Shown here one piece after another: positions 27,273-35,676 of a stretch of 64,000 bases of DNA. Under the pieces are notes generated by a model. That model saw only the letters and a list, made by a program, of their open reading frames with translations. It made no database searches and was not told the DNA's origin. Every line of letters begins with the position of its first letter. Within the stretch, counting starts at the first letter, position 1. Origin of the DNA: Isosphaeraceae bacterium. Its GTDB lineage: Bacteria; Planctomycetota; Planctomycetia; Isosphaerales; Isosphaeraceae. A program made the position numbers and the translations under genes. The stretch is from the NCBI GenBank assembly GCA_025356475.1, contig JANXSX010000194.1, positions 1 through 64,000 on the forward strand, in the 5' to 3' direction.

Positions 27273-29408
27273 GTGACCGTGATACACAGCCCGCAGACCA
27301 TCACCAAATCCGTCTGCCCGCTGGATTGCCCGGACACGTGCCAGATGGTCGTTACGGTCGAGCATGGGAAAGCTGTCACCCTTAAAGGTGATCGCAATCA
27401 TCCATTCACGCGTGGTTTCCTCTGTCAGAAGATGGCCAAGTACCTCGATCGTGTTTACAGCAATGAGCGACTGTTGCATCCACTACGTCGTGTAGGCCCA
27501 AAAGGGACAGGCGAATTCCAAACAATTTCATGGGAGATGGCAATCCGAGAGATCGCCGACCGCTTCGGGGCGATTTCCGACTCCGCAGATGGTCCGCAAG
27601 CCATTCTCCCATATAGCTATTACGGCACGATGGGCAAGCTCCAGGCATCGAGCCTTGACCGGAGGTTCTTTCATCGTCTGGGAGCCTCAACGCTCGACCG
27701 GACGATCTGCGCCTCGGCCGGCTCGCTCGGTTATGAGTACACGATGGGGAGGGGGCGTCTCGGTGCCGATCCGCTGGGTGTGCCCGGTTGCAAGCTAATT
27801 ATCAACTGGGGATCGAACACAGTTCACACCAACAGCCACCTCTGGAGCCTGATGATCAAAGCCCGCCAGGCGGGCGCGACGATCGTCACGATTGACCCCT
27901 ACCGAAGTGCGACCGCCACCCGATCCGACTGGCACCTGGCCATTCGTCCTGGGACCGATGCCGCGCTCGCCCTTGGGCTGATGCACGTTATCTGGCGCGA
28001 CGGCCTCCAAGATGATGATTATTTGCATCGCTCAACCGTTGGGGCTGGCCAGCTTCGGCAACGTGTTCTCGATGAGTATCCTGTCGACCGCGTCGCGGCG
28101 ATCACCGGGTTGCCCCCGTCCGAGATTGAGTTGCTGGCGAAACGATATGCCACCGAGCAACCGTCATTGATCCGGCTCAATTACGGCCTCCAGCGCCACT
28201 TTGGCGGCGGAATGGCGGTCCGGACGATCGCATGCCTACCGGCTCTCGTGGGAGCGTGGCGTCACCACGGTGGCGGATCGTTGCTGAGTACCAGTGGCTC
28301 CTACGACTTCAACATGGATCGGCTGACCCGTCCAGATCTCTCTCCGCCAGGGACGCGCTGCATCAATATGAATCAGTTGGGGGAAGCTCTTCACGGCGAA
28401 CTCCCCGGCCCACCGGTTCGGGCCTTGTACGTTTACAACTGCAATCCGGCAGCGGTCGCGCCCGACGGGGCCAGAGTCATCAATGGCCTCAAGCGTGAAG
28501 ACCTGTTCACCGTGGTTCATGAACAATTTGCGACCGATACCGTCGACTATGCCGATATTGTGCTTCCCGCGACCACTCAGTTGGAACATGCCGACATCCA
28601 TAGTTCGTACGGGCATCACTTCGTGATGTACAACGCCCCGGCAATCGCTCCGATCGGTGAGTCTCGTTCGAACAATGATGTCTTTCGTTTGCTGGCCGAT
28701 CGGCTTGGTTTTGAGCCCGAGCTCTTCCCCGACGACGAGACGTTGATCCGGGAGTGCCTTGACGGCGGCCCGAGTGTCTCGGGGATCAGCTTGGAACAGC
28801 TCAAGCTGGAGGGTTCGATCCGCCTGAACCTTCCCGAGCGATATGCCCCTTTTGCTGAGGGGGTCTTCCCCACTCCAACTGGCAAGTGTGAGTTCTATTC
28901 CGAGCGGATGAAGCAGGCTGGCCTCGACCCCCTGCCCACTTATACTCCTCCTCGGGAAGATCCCATTTCACATCCGGAGCTGGCAGCGAAGTATCCACTT
29001 CAACTGCTTAGCCCGCCTCGGGCTCAGTTCCTCAATTCGACGTTCGCCAACTCCGAGAGTCATCGTCGCGCAGCGGGCGACCCCACAATCGAACTCTCCG
29101 CCCAAGATGCCAGCGCCCGAGGACTTCACGATCGCGACTGGGCCGAAGTCTTCAACGATCGGGGTAAATTCCTCGCCAGGGTCGACCTGAGTGGCTCGGT
29201 TGGGTCCGGGGTCGCCGTGGCCCAGAGCGTCTATTGGAATAAGTTCAGCCCGGGTGGCACGAACGTCAACGCCACAACCTCAACCGCACTTACGGACATG
29301 GGGGGCGGTGCGACGTTTTTTGATAACCTCGTGGAAGTTCGCAAGGTTCTTCACAACGAAGAAACGTCATCCAACGGCAAGAGTTCCCTTGCAGAGGTTG
29401 AGTCATGA
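27273..29408 (+). CDS. Molybdopterin-containing oxidoreductase
   Basis: A 711-residue protein of the DMSO reductase superfamily. The N-terminal [4Fe-4S] motif is visible as CPLDCPDTC followed by GFLCQK. Further along are the bis-MGD binding regions, for example NWGSNTVHTNSH, TIDPYRS, YNCNPAAVAPD and PATTQLEHADIH. No Tat signal is seen, so it is probably cytoplasmic. Substrate unknown; the family includes formate dehydrogenase-like and thiosulfate/polysulfide-type enzymes. GTG 27273 is favoured because GGAGG at 27260-27264 sits eight bases upstream; TTG codons at 27252/27255 lie before that site. Its stop overlaps the glutaredoxin-like gene. Confidence 0.88.
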   Translation: MTVIHSPQTITKSVCPLDCPDTCQMVVTVEHGKAVTLKGDRNHPFTRGFLCQKMAKYLDRVYSNERLLHPLRRVGPKGTGEFQTISWEMAIREIADRFGAISDSADGPQAILPYSYYGTMGKLQASSLDRRFFHRLGASTLDRTICASAGSLGYEYTMGRGRLGADPLGVPGCKLIINWGSNTVHTNSHLWSLMIKARQAGATIVTIDPYRSATATRSDWHLAIRPGTDAALALGLMHVIWRDGLQDDDYLHRSTVGAGQLRQRVLDEYPVDRVAAITGLPPSEIELLAKRYATEQPSLIRLNYGLQRHFGGGMAVRTIACLPALVGAWRHHGGGSLLSTSGSYDFNMDRLTRPDLSPPGTRCINMNQLGEALHGELPGPPVRALYVYNCNPAAVAPDGARVINGLKREDLFTVVHEQFATDTVDYADIVLPATTQLEHADIHSSYGHHFVMYNAPAIAPIGESRSNNDVFRLLADRLGFEPELFPDDETLIRECLDGGPSVSGISLEQLKLEGSIRLNLPERYAPFAEGVFPTPTGKCEFYSERMKQAGLDPLPTYTPPREDPISHPELAAKYPLQLLSPPRAQFLNSTFANSESHRRAAGDPTIELSAQDASARGLHDRDWAEVFNDRGKFLARVDLSGSVGSGVAVAQSVYWNKFSPGGTNVNATTSTALTDMGGGATFFDNLVEVRKVLHNEETSSNGKSSLAEVES

Positions 29409-29704
29409 CCTCCCTACTTGCTCGTCTGTTCCAACCCAAGCCCAAGGTCGACCACCTCAGAGTTGCGGTCTACACTCGCAAGGAGTGTTGCTGCTGTCAT
29501 ACGGCGATCGACTTCTTGAAAGGTTACCAGCGTCGGCTGAAGTTCCGTCTCGACCTGATTGACGTCGATTCCGATCCCGAACTGGTTGCGGCCTATGGGC
29601 TGACGGTCCCGGTGGTGACGATCAATGACAAGGTTCGCTTCCGAGGGGTCATCAATAAAGTCCTCTTTGACCGAATCCTCAACGCCGAGGATGTCCGCAA
29701 CTGA
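29405..29704 (+). CDS. Glutaredoxin-like protein with four-cysteine cluster
   Basis: A 99-residue thioredoxin-fold protein of the glutaredoxin-like DUF836 type. The active-site loop reads KECCCCHTA, with four adjacent cysteines instead of one CXXC pair, and the cis-proline segment is TVPVV. Its ATG overlaps the TGA of the molybdopterin enzyme (ATGA, 29405-29408), so the two are translationally coupled. A role in reducing a thiol of the oxidoreductase or passing electrons to it is an inference. Confidence 0.82.
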   Translation: MTSLLARLFQPKPKVDHLRVAVYTRKECCCCHTAIDFLKGYQRRLKFRLDLIDVDSDPELVAAYGLTVPVVTINDKVRFRGVINKVLFDRILNAEDVRN

Positions 29705-29712
29705 TCGTGGAT

Positions 29713-29742
29713 CGGGTCTCCGGTGTGAGCACAGGAGACCCG
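29713..29742. terminator. Bidirectional terminator hairpin between convergent genes
   Basis: Arms CGGGTCTCC (29713-29721) and GGAGACCCG (29734-29742) form a 9-bp stem with a 12-base loop. It lies between the stops of the glutaredoxin-like gene and the DinB-like gene. T-runs are weak on both sides. Confidence 0.55.
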
Positions 29743-29755
29743 AAGTCTTCCCCGC

Positions 29756-30247
29756 TCAGATCGTGACGGGCTTCTTGGCCAAACGGCGGACGGCCACAAA
29801 CTGGCCGACGTGCATCAGCAGATGGAGCCCCATCATGTTGATGACCTCTCCTGCGGTGGGGGCCATTTTTGCCATCCGCTCGGGGCCGGGCTTGGCAAGA
29901 TCTTCCTCCGACATGGCTTCGAGCGCAGCGAGGGTTGCCTTGCGCTGCTCACGCATCAGTTCGATGTACGTCTGCATGGTGTCGAACTTGGTCGGGTCGT
30001 CGATCAGCGACGCTTCCTTGTTGTGCGCATCGGCGAATCCGTCCGGGAGAGGCGGTGAAATGCCTGGATGGATCGCTTCAATCATACCGTGCTCAGACAC
30101 TAGCAGGTGGCCGAGCTGCCATGCGATTGTGTTCATGCCAGGTATAGGTCGAACGAAGAAGTCGGCCTCCGAGAGGTCGCCAACATAATTGTCGAGGATG
30201 CGACTGCTCAGGTTGAGCGACTGTCGGATCGGTGTTTTGATGTCCAT
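29756..30247 (-). CDS. DinB-like protein (copy 2)
   Basis: A 163-residue four-helix DinB-type protein, paralogous to 4646-5128. It keeps PGMN, AWQLGHLL, the HGMIEAIHPG segment and the terminal LLMHVGQFVAVRR with KPVTI. The predicted metal-binding His positions are shared between the copies. Function unknown. It is 30 bases downstream of the TolB-like gene on the same strand and probably co-transcribed with it. Confidence 0.82.
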   Translation of the reverse strand: MDIKTPIRQSLNLSSRILDNYVGDLSEADFFVRPIPGMNTIAWQLGHLLVSEHGMIEAIHPGISPPLPDGFADAHNKEASLIDDPTKFDTMQTYIELMREQRKATLAALEAMSEEDLAKPGPERMAKMAPTAGEVINMMGLHLLMHVGQFVAVRRLAKKPVTI

Positions 30248-30277
30248 GTCATGAGTTCCTGGGTGAGATCAAATCGG

Positions 30278-31384
30278 TCAACGCGACGCAGTCTTGTCGG
30301 TGGTCATCACGAAGTCAGCAATCCAGAGCTGGCTGGTATTCTCGGGAGTACGCCCCTTTGAGGTCCACATCATCTTGGTCCCGTCCGGGCTGAAGACGGG
30401 CAGGCCGTCGAACCCCTCGCGGAAGGTGAGCCGTTCCTGGGTTCCGGTTTGCACGTCCATGAGGTAGACCTCGTAGTTTGCGTGACCGTGCAGGCTGGTC
30501 GAGTAGGCGAGATGCCGTCCGTCCGGATGGAAGTATGGCCCCCAGTTCACAGCGTCGTTCTGGGTCAGGGCGTGCTCGGCGGTTCCCTCGGTGTTGTTGA
30601 TGTAGAGCTGGAGTAAGTCGTTCTCCTTGCGATCACTCCGGTAAATGATCGACTTGCCATCGGGCGAGAAGAAAGGGCCGCCGTCATAACCCTTGCTCTT
30701 GGTGATCCGGCGCACGTTGGAACCATCGGAGTTCATGATGTAGATGTCGGCATCACCATCTCGGAAGGAAGTGAAGATGATCTGCTTGCCGTCGGGCGAG
30801 TAACTTCCCTCGGCATCATATCCGGAGGTGTCGGTGAGTCGGACGAGGTGGGATCCGTCGGGGTCCGCCTTGAAGAGATCCATGCCGATCGGGAACTCCC
30901 ACTTATAGCGATCGGTCCGGCTATAGGCTGGCCCCTTTCGGCCTGGAGTCGGGTTCAAGTGGCTGGAGGCGAACAGGATCGACTTTCCATCGGGGTGATA
31001 GAACGAGCAGGTGCATGCGCCCCGGCCCGTGCTGACCATCTTGGGCTTGGCCTCGGGGGTCAGCTCGGCGGTATAGATCTGATAGTCGTCCTGATTCTCG
31101 GCGGGTGTGTGAAAAATCGATGGGCTGACAAATGGGACCGCCTGGAAGATGATCGCCTTACCATCGGGTCGGAAGTAGCCTTCCCCTGCTCGACCGAATC
31201 CGAACGTGATCTGGCGGATGTTCTTGAGGTGTTTGGCTTCGAGCCGATCGGCTTCAGCGATGGCCTCGGGGCTAGGTGCTGCGGATGTCGCTGGACCGTG
31301 CGGTGAGGCGGGCTTCTGCTGGGGGCTGGGGTCATCGAAGGTCGTCAAGAGGCTCAAAGTGGCCACCAGCAGGGTCGTCAGCAT
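30278..31384 (-). CDS. Exported TolB-like beta-propeller protein
   Basis: A 368-residue protein with a short hydrophobic N-terminal segment (residues 1-15) that could be a signal peptide. The rest is built of six or so TolB/PD40 repeats, recognisable as FSPDGKxIIF/MMWTS with DIYIMNSDGSN and YEVYLMD between them. It is probably periplasmic; such propellers bind proteins or glycans. No enzymatic residues stand out. Confidence 0.85.
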   Translation of the reverse strand: MLTTLLVATLSLLTTFDDPSPQQKPASPHGPATSAAPSPEAIAEADRLEAKHLKNIRQITFGFGRAGEGYFRPDGKAIIFQAVPFVSPSIFHTPAENQDDYQIYTAELTPEAKPKMVSTGRGACTCSFYHPDGKSILFASSHLNPTPGRKGPAYSRTDRYKWEFPIGMDLFKADPDGSHLVRLTDTSGYDAEGSYSPDGKQIIFTSFRDGDADIYIMNSDGSNVRRITKSKGYDGGPFFSPDGKSIIYRSDRKENDLLQLYINNTEGTAEHALTQNDAVNWGPYFHPDGRHLAYSTSLHGHANYEVYLMDVQTGTQERLTFREGFDGLPVFSPDGTKMMWTSKGRTPENTSQLWIADFVMTTDKTASR

Positions 31385-31571
31385 GGTTCGGCTCCGTATT
31401 GGGTCAGTGGAAAGAGTTGGATGTTATTGAGGACGATCTCGCGTCTCGTCGTCAGGCGGTCCCGAGGGTTCGCGGACCCTCCCCGACCGCTTAGCATGGG
31501 TGTAGTATAGGGGGGGGCTTACTCGTCGCCAATGGCTGGGCGGCATCGCACGTGACGGAGGATCGGACTGG

Positions 31572-32120
31572 GTGAAGATTTACACGAAAACCGGCGACGA
31601 CGGTCTCACCGGTTTATTGGCCAACCGTCGCGTCCCGAAAGACGATGCTCGGATCGAGGCTTATGGAACGGTCGACGAACTGAACGCGCTCTTGGGCCTG
31701 GTTCGTTCGGGTGGGGTGGACTCGGCTGCGGATGCTCTCCTGACTTCGATCCAGAACCAACTGTTCGTGGTCGGTTCAGCCTTGGCCGACCCTGTCACCG
31801 ATGGTCCGTTCCACAATTTGGTCACTCCGCTGCATTCGAAGGGTCTTGAGGTTGCAATCGACACCATGGAAGCGGAGCTCGAACCGCTGACCCGGTTCAT
31901 TCTGCCGGGCGGTACGCAGGAAGCGTCGCGGGTTCACCTGGCGAGGACCGTTGCTCGCCGGGCAGAGCGTCAGGTTGTTCATCTCGCCCGTCAACCCGGC
32001 GAGCATGTGCCCCCCGACCTGATCATTTATCTGAATCGGCTTAGCGATTTACTGTTCGTCCTGGCCCGGGCCTTGAATCACCGAGCTGGGGTGGCCGACG
32101 TACCCTGGAGTGGCGTATGA
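31572..32120 (+). CDS. PduO-type cob(I)alamin adenosyltransferase
   Basis: A 182-residue enzyme that transfers the adenosyl group of ATP to cob(I)alamin, making coenzyme B12. The N-terminal ATP loop KIYTKTGDDGLTGLL, the central YGTVDELNA and the C-terminal RAERQVVHLA with YLNRLSDLLFVLAR are all family signatures. GTG 31572 is the start, with GGAGG upstream. The stop overlaps the next ATG (32117-32120), so the SDR gene is translationally coupled. No cobalamin riboswitch is apparent upstream. Confidence 0.94.
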   Translation: MKIYTKTGDDGLTGLLANRRVPKDDARIEAYGTVDELNALLGLVRSGGVDSAADALLTSIQNQLFVVGSALADPVTDGPFHNLVTPLHSKGLEVAIDTMEAELEPLTRFILPGGTQEASRVHLARTVARRAERQVVHLARQPGEHVPPDLIIYLNRLSDLLFVLARALNHRAGVADVPWSGV

Positions 32121-32881
32121 ACCTGACCGGCAAGACAGTCCTGATCACCGGCGGCCGCCGTGTCGGCTCCGCATTGGCCCTTTTACTCGCCGATCGGGGG
32201 GCCAATATTGCGTTGACTTACCATACCAGCCGAGAGACGATCGAAGCGACCGCACGTCGGGTTCGGGAGTTCGGTGTCAGTGCTCGGACACTTCAGGCCG
32301 ATCTTTCCCAAGCTGCCCAAGCTCAGGCCGTGGTCGCTCAGACCGTCGACACCTTGGGGAAGCTCGACGTTCTCGTCAACATGGCGAGCATTTACAAGCG
32401 AACACCTTTCGACACCTTAGAGTCGGCGGATTTCGACGCGATGATGGCTGCGAACTTGGCGGCCCCCTATCACGTGGGGGTTGCCGCCGGCAAGCAGATG
32501 CGGACTCAGCCGAGCGAAGGGGGGCTCAAGGGTAAGATCATCAACATCGGTGACTGGGCGACCGAGCGACCTTACCGGAACTACCTTCCTTACCTGGTGG
32601 CGAAGGGAGGGCTGACGACGTTTACACTGGCGTTAGCCCAGGAGCTGGCACCGGACATCACCGTGAACATGATTCAACCGGCGACGATCGACCCTCCCCC
32701 GACGTTCTCCGACGCGGACAGAGCGGGCGTGATCGCCGCCACTCCTCTTGGGCGAATTGGTTCGGCTGAGGACGTCAATCGGCTGATCCTCTACTTGCTC
32801 GAAGGGACCGACTATGCGACGGGGTCATGCTATCGCGTCGACGGAGGACGTTTCCTCGGAGATGGGACACAGGGATCGTGA
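32117..32881 (+). CDS. Pteridine reductase-like SDR (FolM/PTR1 type)
   Basis: A 254-residue short-chain dehydrogenase. The cofactor loop reads TGGRRVGSALA, the TGxRRxG form found in pteridine reductases. The usual catalytic Ser is replaced by Asp146 in NIGDWA, 13 residues before Tyr159 and 17 before Lys163; this Asp-Tyr-Lys triad with the same spacing is characteristic of PTR1 and FolM. It may reduce a biopterin, monapterin or folate compound with NADPH (inference from family). Coupled by ATGA to the adenosyltransferase gene. Confidence 0.86.
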   Translation: MNLTGKTVLITGGRRVGSALALLLADRGANIALTYHTSRETIEATARRVREFGVSARTLQADLSQAAQAQAVVAQTVDTLGKLDVLVNMASIYKRTPFDTLESADFDAMMAANLAAPYHVGVAAGKQMRTQPSEGGLKGKIINIGDWATERPYRNYLPYLVAKGGLTTFTLALAQELAPDITVNMIQPATIDPPPTFSDADRAGVIAATPLGRIGSAEDVNRLILYLLEGTDYATGSCYRVDGGRFLGDGTQGS

Positions 32882-33026
32882 TCTCGATGGAAAAGTGTAT
32901 GTGAACACGGCCTAGTTGGTTGTGGCTTTCGTGCAACTTCTGTTAAGCTTTTTTGGCAGATGGCTCTGCATCGACCGTTCGTTTCGATGCGGCCTCAACA
33001 TGACGAACACCTGACGGAGTATCTCC

Positions 33027-34703
33027 ATGCGTAGCGGCTCACTTGGCCTGGCGGCTGTCGCCTTGGCCCTGGCCTCGACCTTCAGTCCGGTGGTCCGCGC
33101 GGCCGACGAGGTCACCTGGAAGCTTGTCGCCGTCCAGCTTTCCGATCAAGACTTGTTCCTGATCAAGACCAAGTCCGAAGATGGTAAGACCACCGCCGAA
33201 GTGACCAAGTCGGGGATCCCCCAACTCGGCGACGTGAAACTTACCGCTTTTGAGCAGAAGGGCGATAAGGTCACCTTGACCTTGACACTTCAAGGTGGGA
33301 GCACCTTCACCGGCACGACGGCCAAAGACGGTAAGGTCTATGGCACGTTGAAGTTGCCCGGCGGCGTGGTCCCTGTTCGGCTTGAAAAGGGGGATAGCCT
33401 CGCCCCCACCAGTCAGCCGGCATACATGCCCAAACTGATGGCAGCAATGCAGAATCAGACGGCTTCTCCCAAGGAACGCGTTGCCAGTCTTGTTGAGATC
33501 CTCAAGGGTGCCGACGGACCAGGTTATGCAATGCTCTTCGGTCAGGTTCTCAGCCTGGCCCCCACCGCAGACGTTCCCGCCGATGAAGTCAAAGGATATG
33601 TCGAGAAATGGCTCTCACTCTCGAAGCCATACGGCGTGGCTCTCGTCAATGACGTCCGGATCCAGGTTGTGAAGGCTCTTGGGACCAAGGCGACCTATGC
33701 TCCGCTCGCGTTTGAACTCGCGCTTGAAGCAGAGAAGACTCTGCCGCCGGAGTCCTCTCCAGACCAGCAAGCCGAGATCGTTGGGATCCTCGCTCGGTCG
33801 GCCAAGGCTGTGGGCAAAGTGGATATCGCCAAGACGGCCGAAGAACGGCTCGCCAAGCTTGAATCAAAGCTCGACGCCGAGTATCACGAGAAGGTCCCCC
33901 CCTTCAAGCCGGCTGCATTCGAGGGTCGTACCAATAAGAAAGCCGACAAGGTTGTGTTGATGGAACTGTTCACAGGTGCCCAGTGCCCTCCGTGTGTGGC
34001 CGCAGACGTGGGCTACGACGCCTTGCTGACGTCCTTCAAGCCAACCGAGTTCATCGGTCTCCAGTATCACTTGCATATCCCAGGTCCTGATCCTCTGACG
34101 AACGCCGCTAGCGAAGCTCGCGAGGAGTATTACAAGGAGTCCGTCCGGGGCACTCCCTCGACCTTCTTCAACGGTAAGTCCGAAGCCGGCGGCGGTGGTG
34201 GCATGGCCAACTCCGAGGGCAAGTATTCGGAATTCAAGGAAGTCATCGAGAAGATCCTCGGTGAGTCGAAGACCGCTTCGATCGACCTGACCGCAACGCG
34301 TGCAGGCGACGTGATCAAGATCACCGCCAAGGCCAGCACCGACGCGAAGGTCAAGGACGCCAAGCCAACCTTGCGACTCGTCCTTGTCGAAGACGAGGTC
34401 AAGTACACCGGCGGCAACAAGCTCCGGTTCCATCACCACGTCGTTCGCTCGTTCCCTGGCGGAGCTGCAGGCGTGGCCCTCGAAGCAGGCGAAGCGAAGC
34501 AGGCTTTGACGGTGAACCTCGTTGATGTTCGTGCCGCCCAAGATGAGTATAACAGCAACTTTGAGAAGAAGGGTCGCCCTTACCCGAACCCCCTTCCCCA
34601 GGTCAAACTTGAAGGACTCTCGGTCGTTGCCTTTGTCCAGGACGACGCGGACAAGTCCGTCTGGCATGCGGTAACTGTGCCCGTCACTGAAGCCAAGCCT
34701 TGA
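33027..34703 (+). CDS. Exported thioredoxin-like protein
   Basis: A 558-residue protein with a signal peptide in residues 1-25 (Ala-rich cleavage region). The N-terminal 280 residues form a beta module followed by a helical repeat-like region with no family recognised. From about residue 305 there is a thioredoxin-fold segment with the redox motif QCPPCVAAD, followed by a glycine-rich loop and a beta-rich C-terminus. It probably acts in the periplasm on disulfides, but the partner is unknown. A terminator follows closely. Confidence 0.72.
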   Translation: MRSGSLGLAAVALALASTFSPVVRAADEVTWKLVAVQLSDQDLFLIKTKSEDGKTTAEVTKSGIPQLGDVKLTAFEQKGDKVTLTLTLQGGSTFTGTTAKDGKVYGTLKLPGGVVPVRLEKGDSLAPTSQPAYMPKLMAAMQNQTASPKERVASLVEILKGADGPGYAMLFGQVLSLAPTADVPADEVKGYVEKWLSLSKPYGVALVNDVRIQVVKALGTKATYAPLAFELALEAEKTLPPESSPDQQAEIVGILARSAKAVGKVDIAKTAEERLAKLESKLDAEYHEKVPPFKPAAFEGRTNKKADKVVLMELFTGAQCPPCVAADVGYDALLTSFKPTEFIGLQYHLHIPGPDPLTNAASEAREEYYKESVRGTPSTFFNGKSEAGGGGGMANSEGKYSEFKEVIEKILGESKTASIDLTATRAGDVIKITAKASTDAKVKDAKPTLRLVLVEDEVKYTGGNKLRFHHHVVRSFPGGAAGVALEAGEAKQALTVNLVDVRAAQDEYNSNFEKKGRPYPNPLPQVKLEGLSVVAFVQDDADKSVWHAVTVPVTEAKP

Positions 34704-34751
34704 TCCATTCTTAAGCAGGCGACTGTCCACCCCAGAGAAGAGAATCAACGA

Positions 34752-34782
34752 GCCCCGAACGATCCCCTTGGTCGTTCGGGGC
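34752..34782 (+). terminator. Rho-independent terminator
   Basis: An 11-bp stem (34752-34762 with 34772-34782) of the form GCCCCGAACGA / TCGTTCGGGGC, followed by CTTTGTGTTT. It ends the thioredoxin-like gene's transcript. Confidence 0.75.
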
Positions 34783-35033
34783 CTTTGTGTTTCTGGACTT
34801 CGGATGGATTGATCAAAGTCTCCCAATCGTGTTGACGCCGAGGGGTTCGATCGCGGAACATCTTGGAACGTAAGAACTAACGGGAAGTCGCCCCGTTTTG
34901 AGCAGTCGAGAATCCACGATCGATCCGGGCATATCAAGACGCTGTATCACATAGGCATATGTGTTGTTCAGCTTTTTGTACGTCAAGAGCATCTCTTCAC
35001 AACCTGATTTCTAAGACTAGGGAGACTCCCGAA
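34783..35033. other. Intergenic region before the HdeD gene
   Basis: No gene. It runs from the terminator to the HdeD start and carries that gene's promoter; no convincing -35/-10 pair seen. The frame of the HdeD gene is open back to 34959, but that part is not protein-like. Confidence 0.4.
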
Positions 35034-35633
35034 ATGTCAGCACCTCTGCCGATGGAACGTATGGCAAGACCACCGCTTCGACACGAACTCCAAGCCCTTC
35101 GTGGAAGCTGGATTTACTTTCTGGTCGCGGGGATCTTGCTCGTCGTCATTGGAACAATTGCCATAGGCTCGTCGATCTTGGTGACACAGGTCGCAATGGT
35201 CTTTTATGGAATATTGATGCTCATGGGAGGTGCGATTCAAGTTGCGAGCGCGTTCTGGGCCCGCGATTGGTCCGGAGTCTTCGGTGGTTTGCTCACCGGC
35301 GTGCTTTACTTGGTTGTCGGACTCTTCTTCGTCCGAGATCCCGGCGACGCTGCTGTGGGGCTCACACTTCTGATCTCTGCGTTCCTGATGGTCGGTGGCC
35401 TTTTTCGGATCATCGCCTCGATCTCCCACCGGTTCCATCATTGGATCTATGCGTTGATCGGAGGCGTGATTAACCTCGCACTCGGGTTGATGATCTATGC
35501 AGAGTTGCCCTTCTCCGGTCTCTGGGTGATTGGCCTCTTCCTGGGGATCGAAATGATCTTCAGCGGATGGACCTGGATCATGCTCTCCTTGGCTCTTCGT
35601 CAAATCACTCGCAACGTGGCGAAGCCTCTCTAA
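35034..35633 (+). CDS. HdeD-family membrane protein
   Basis: A 199-residue polytopic protein of the HdeD/DUF308 family, linked to acid or general stress resistance in enterobacteria. About six hydrophobic helices arranged as repeated pairs are visible, with the family's glycine-rich helix starts (ILLVVIGTIAIG, GVLYLVVGLFFV) and the charged RDPGDAAVGLTLL loop. ATG 35034 is preferred; the upstream extension is Cys/Ser-rich and not membrane-like. 43 bases separate it from the P450 gene, so they may share a transcript. Confidence 0.85.
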   Translation: MSAPLPMERMARPPLRHELQALRGSWIYFLVAGILLVVIGTIAIGSSILVTQVAMVFYGILMLMGGAIQVASAFWARDWSGVFGGLLTGVLYLVVGLFFVRDPGDAAVGLTLLISAFLMVGGLFRIIASISHRFHHWIYALIGGVINLALGLMIYAELPFSGLWVIGLFLGIEMIFSGWTWIMLSLALRQITRNVAKPL

Positions 35634-35676
35634 CGAAGCACTTTACGATTCCGATCATCCCCGAAAGACCTGTGTT

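Noticed and set aside
27011-27397. N-terminal extension of the PEP-CTERM protein
   Set aside because: It precedes the signal peptide and is antisense to the oxidoreductase; ATG 27010 is the natural start.
31385-31571. Possible cobalamin riboswitch before the adenosyltransferase
   Set aside because: The region is too short and shows no B12-box-like sequence or the needed set of stems.
33864-34937. Long open frame on the minus strand opposite the thioredoxin-like gene
   Set aside because: It runs across a terminator and is antisense to the CPPC motif; shadow of the real gene.
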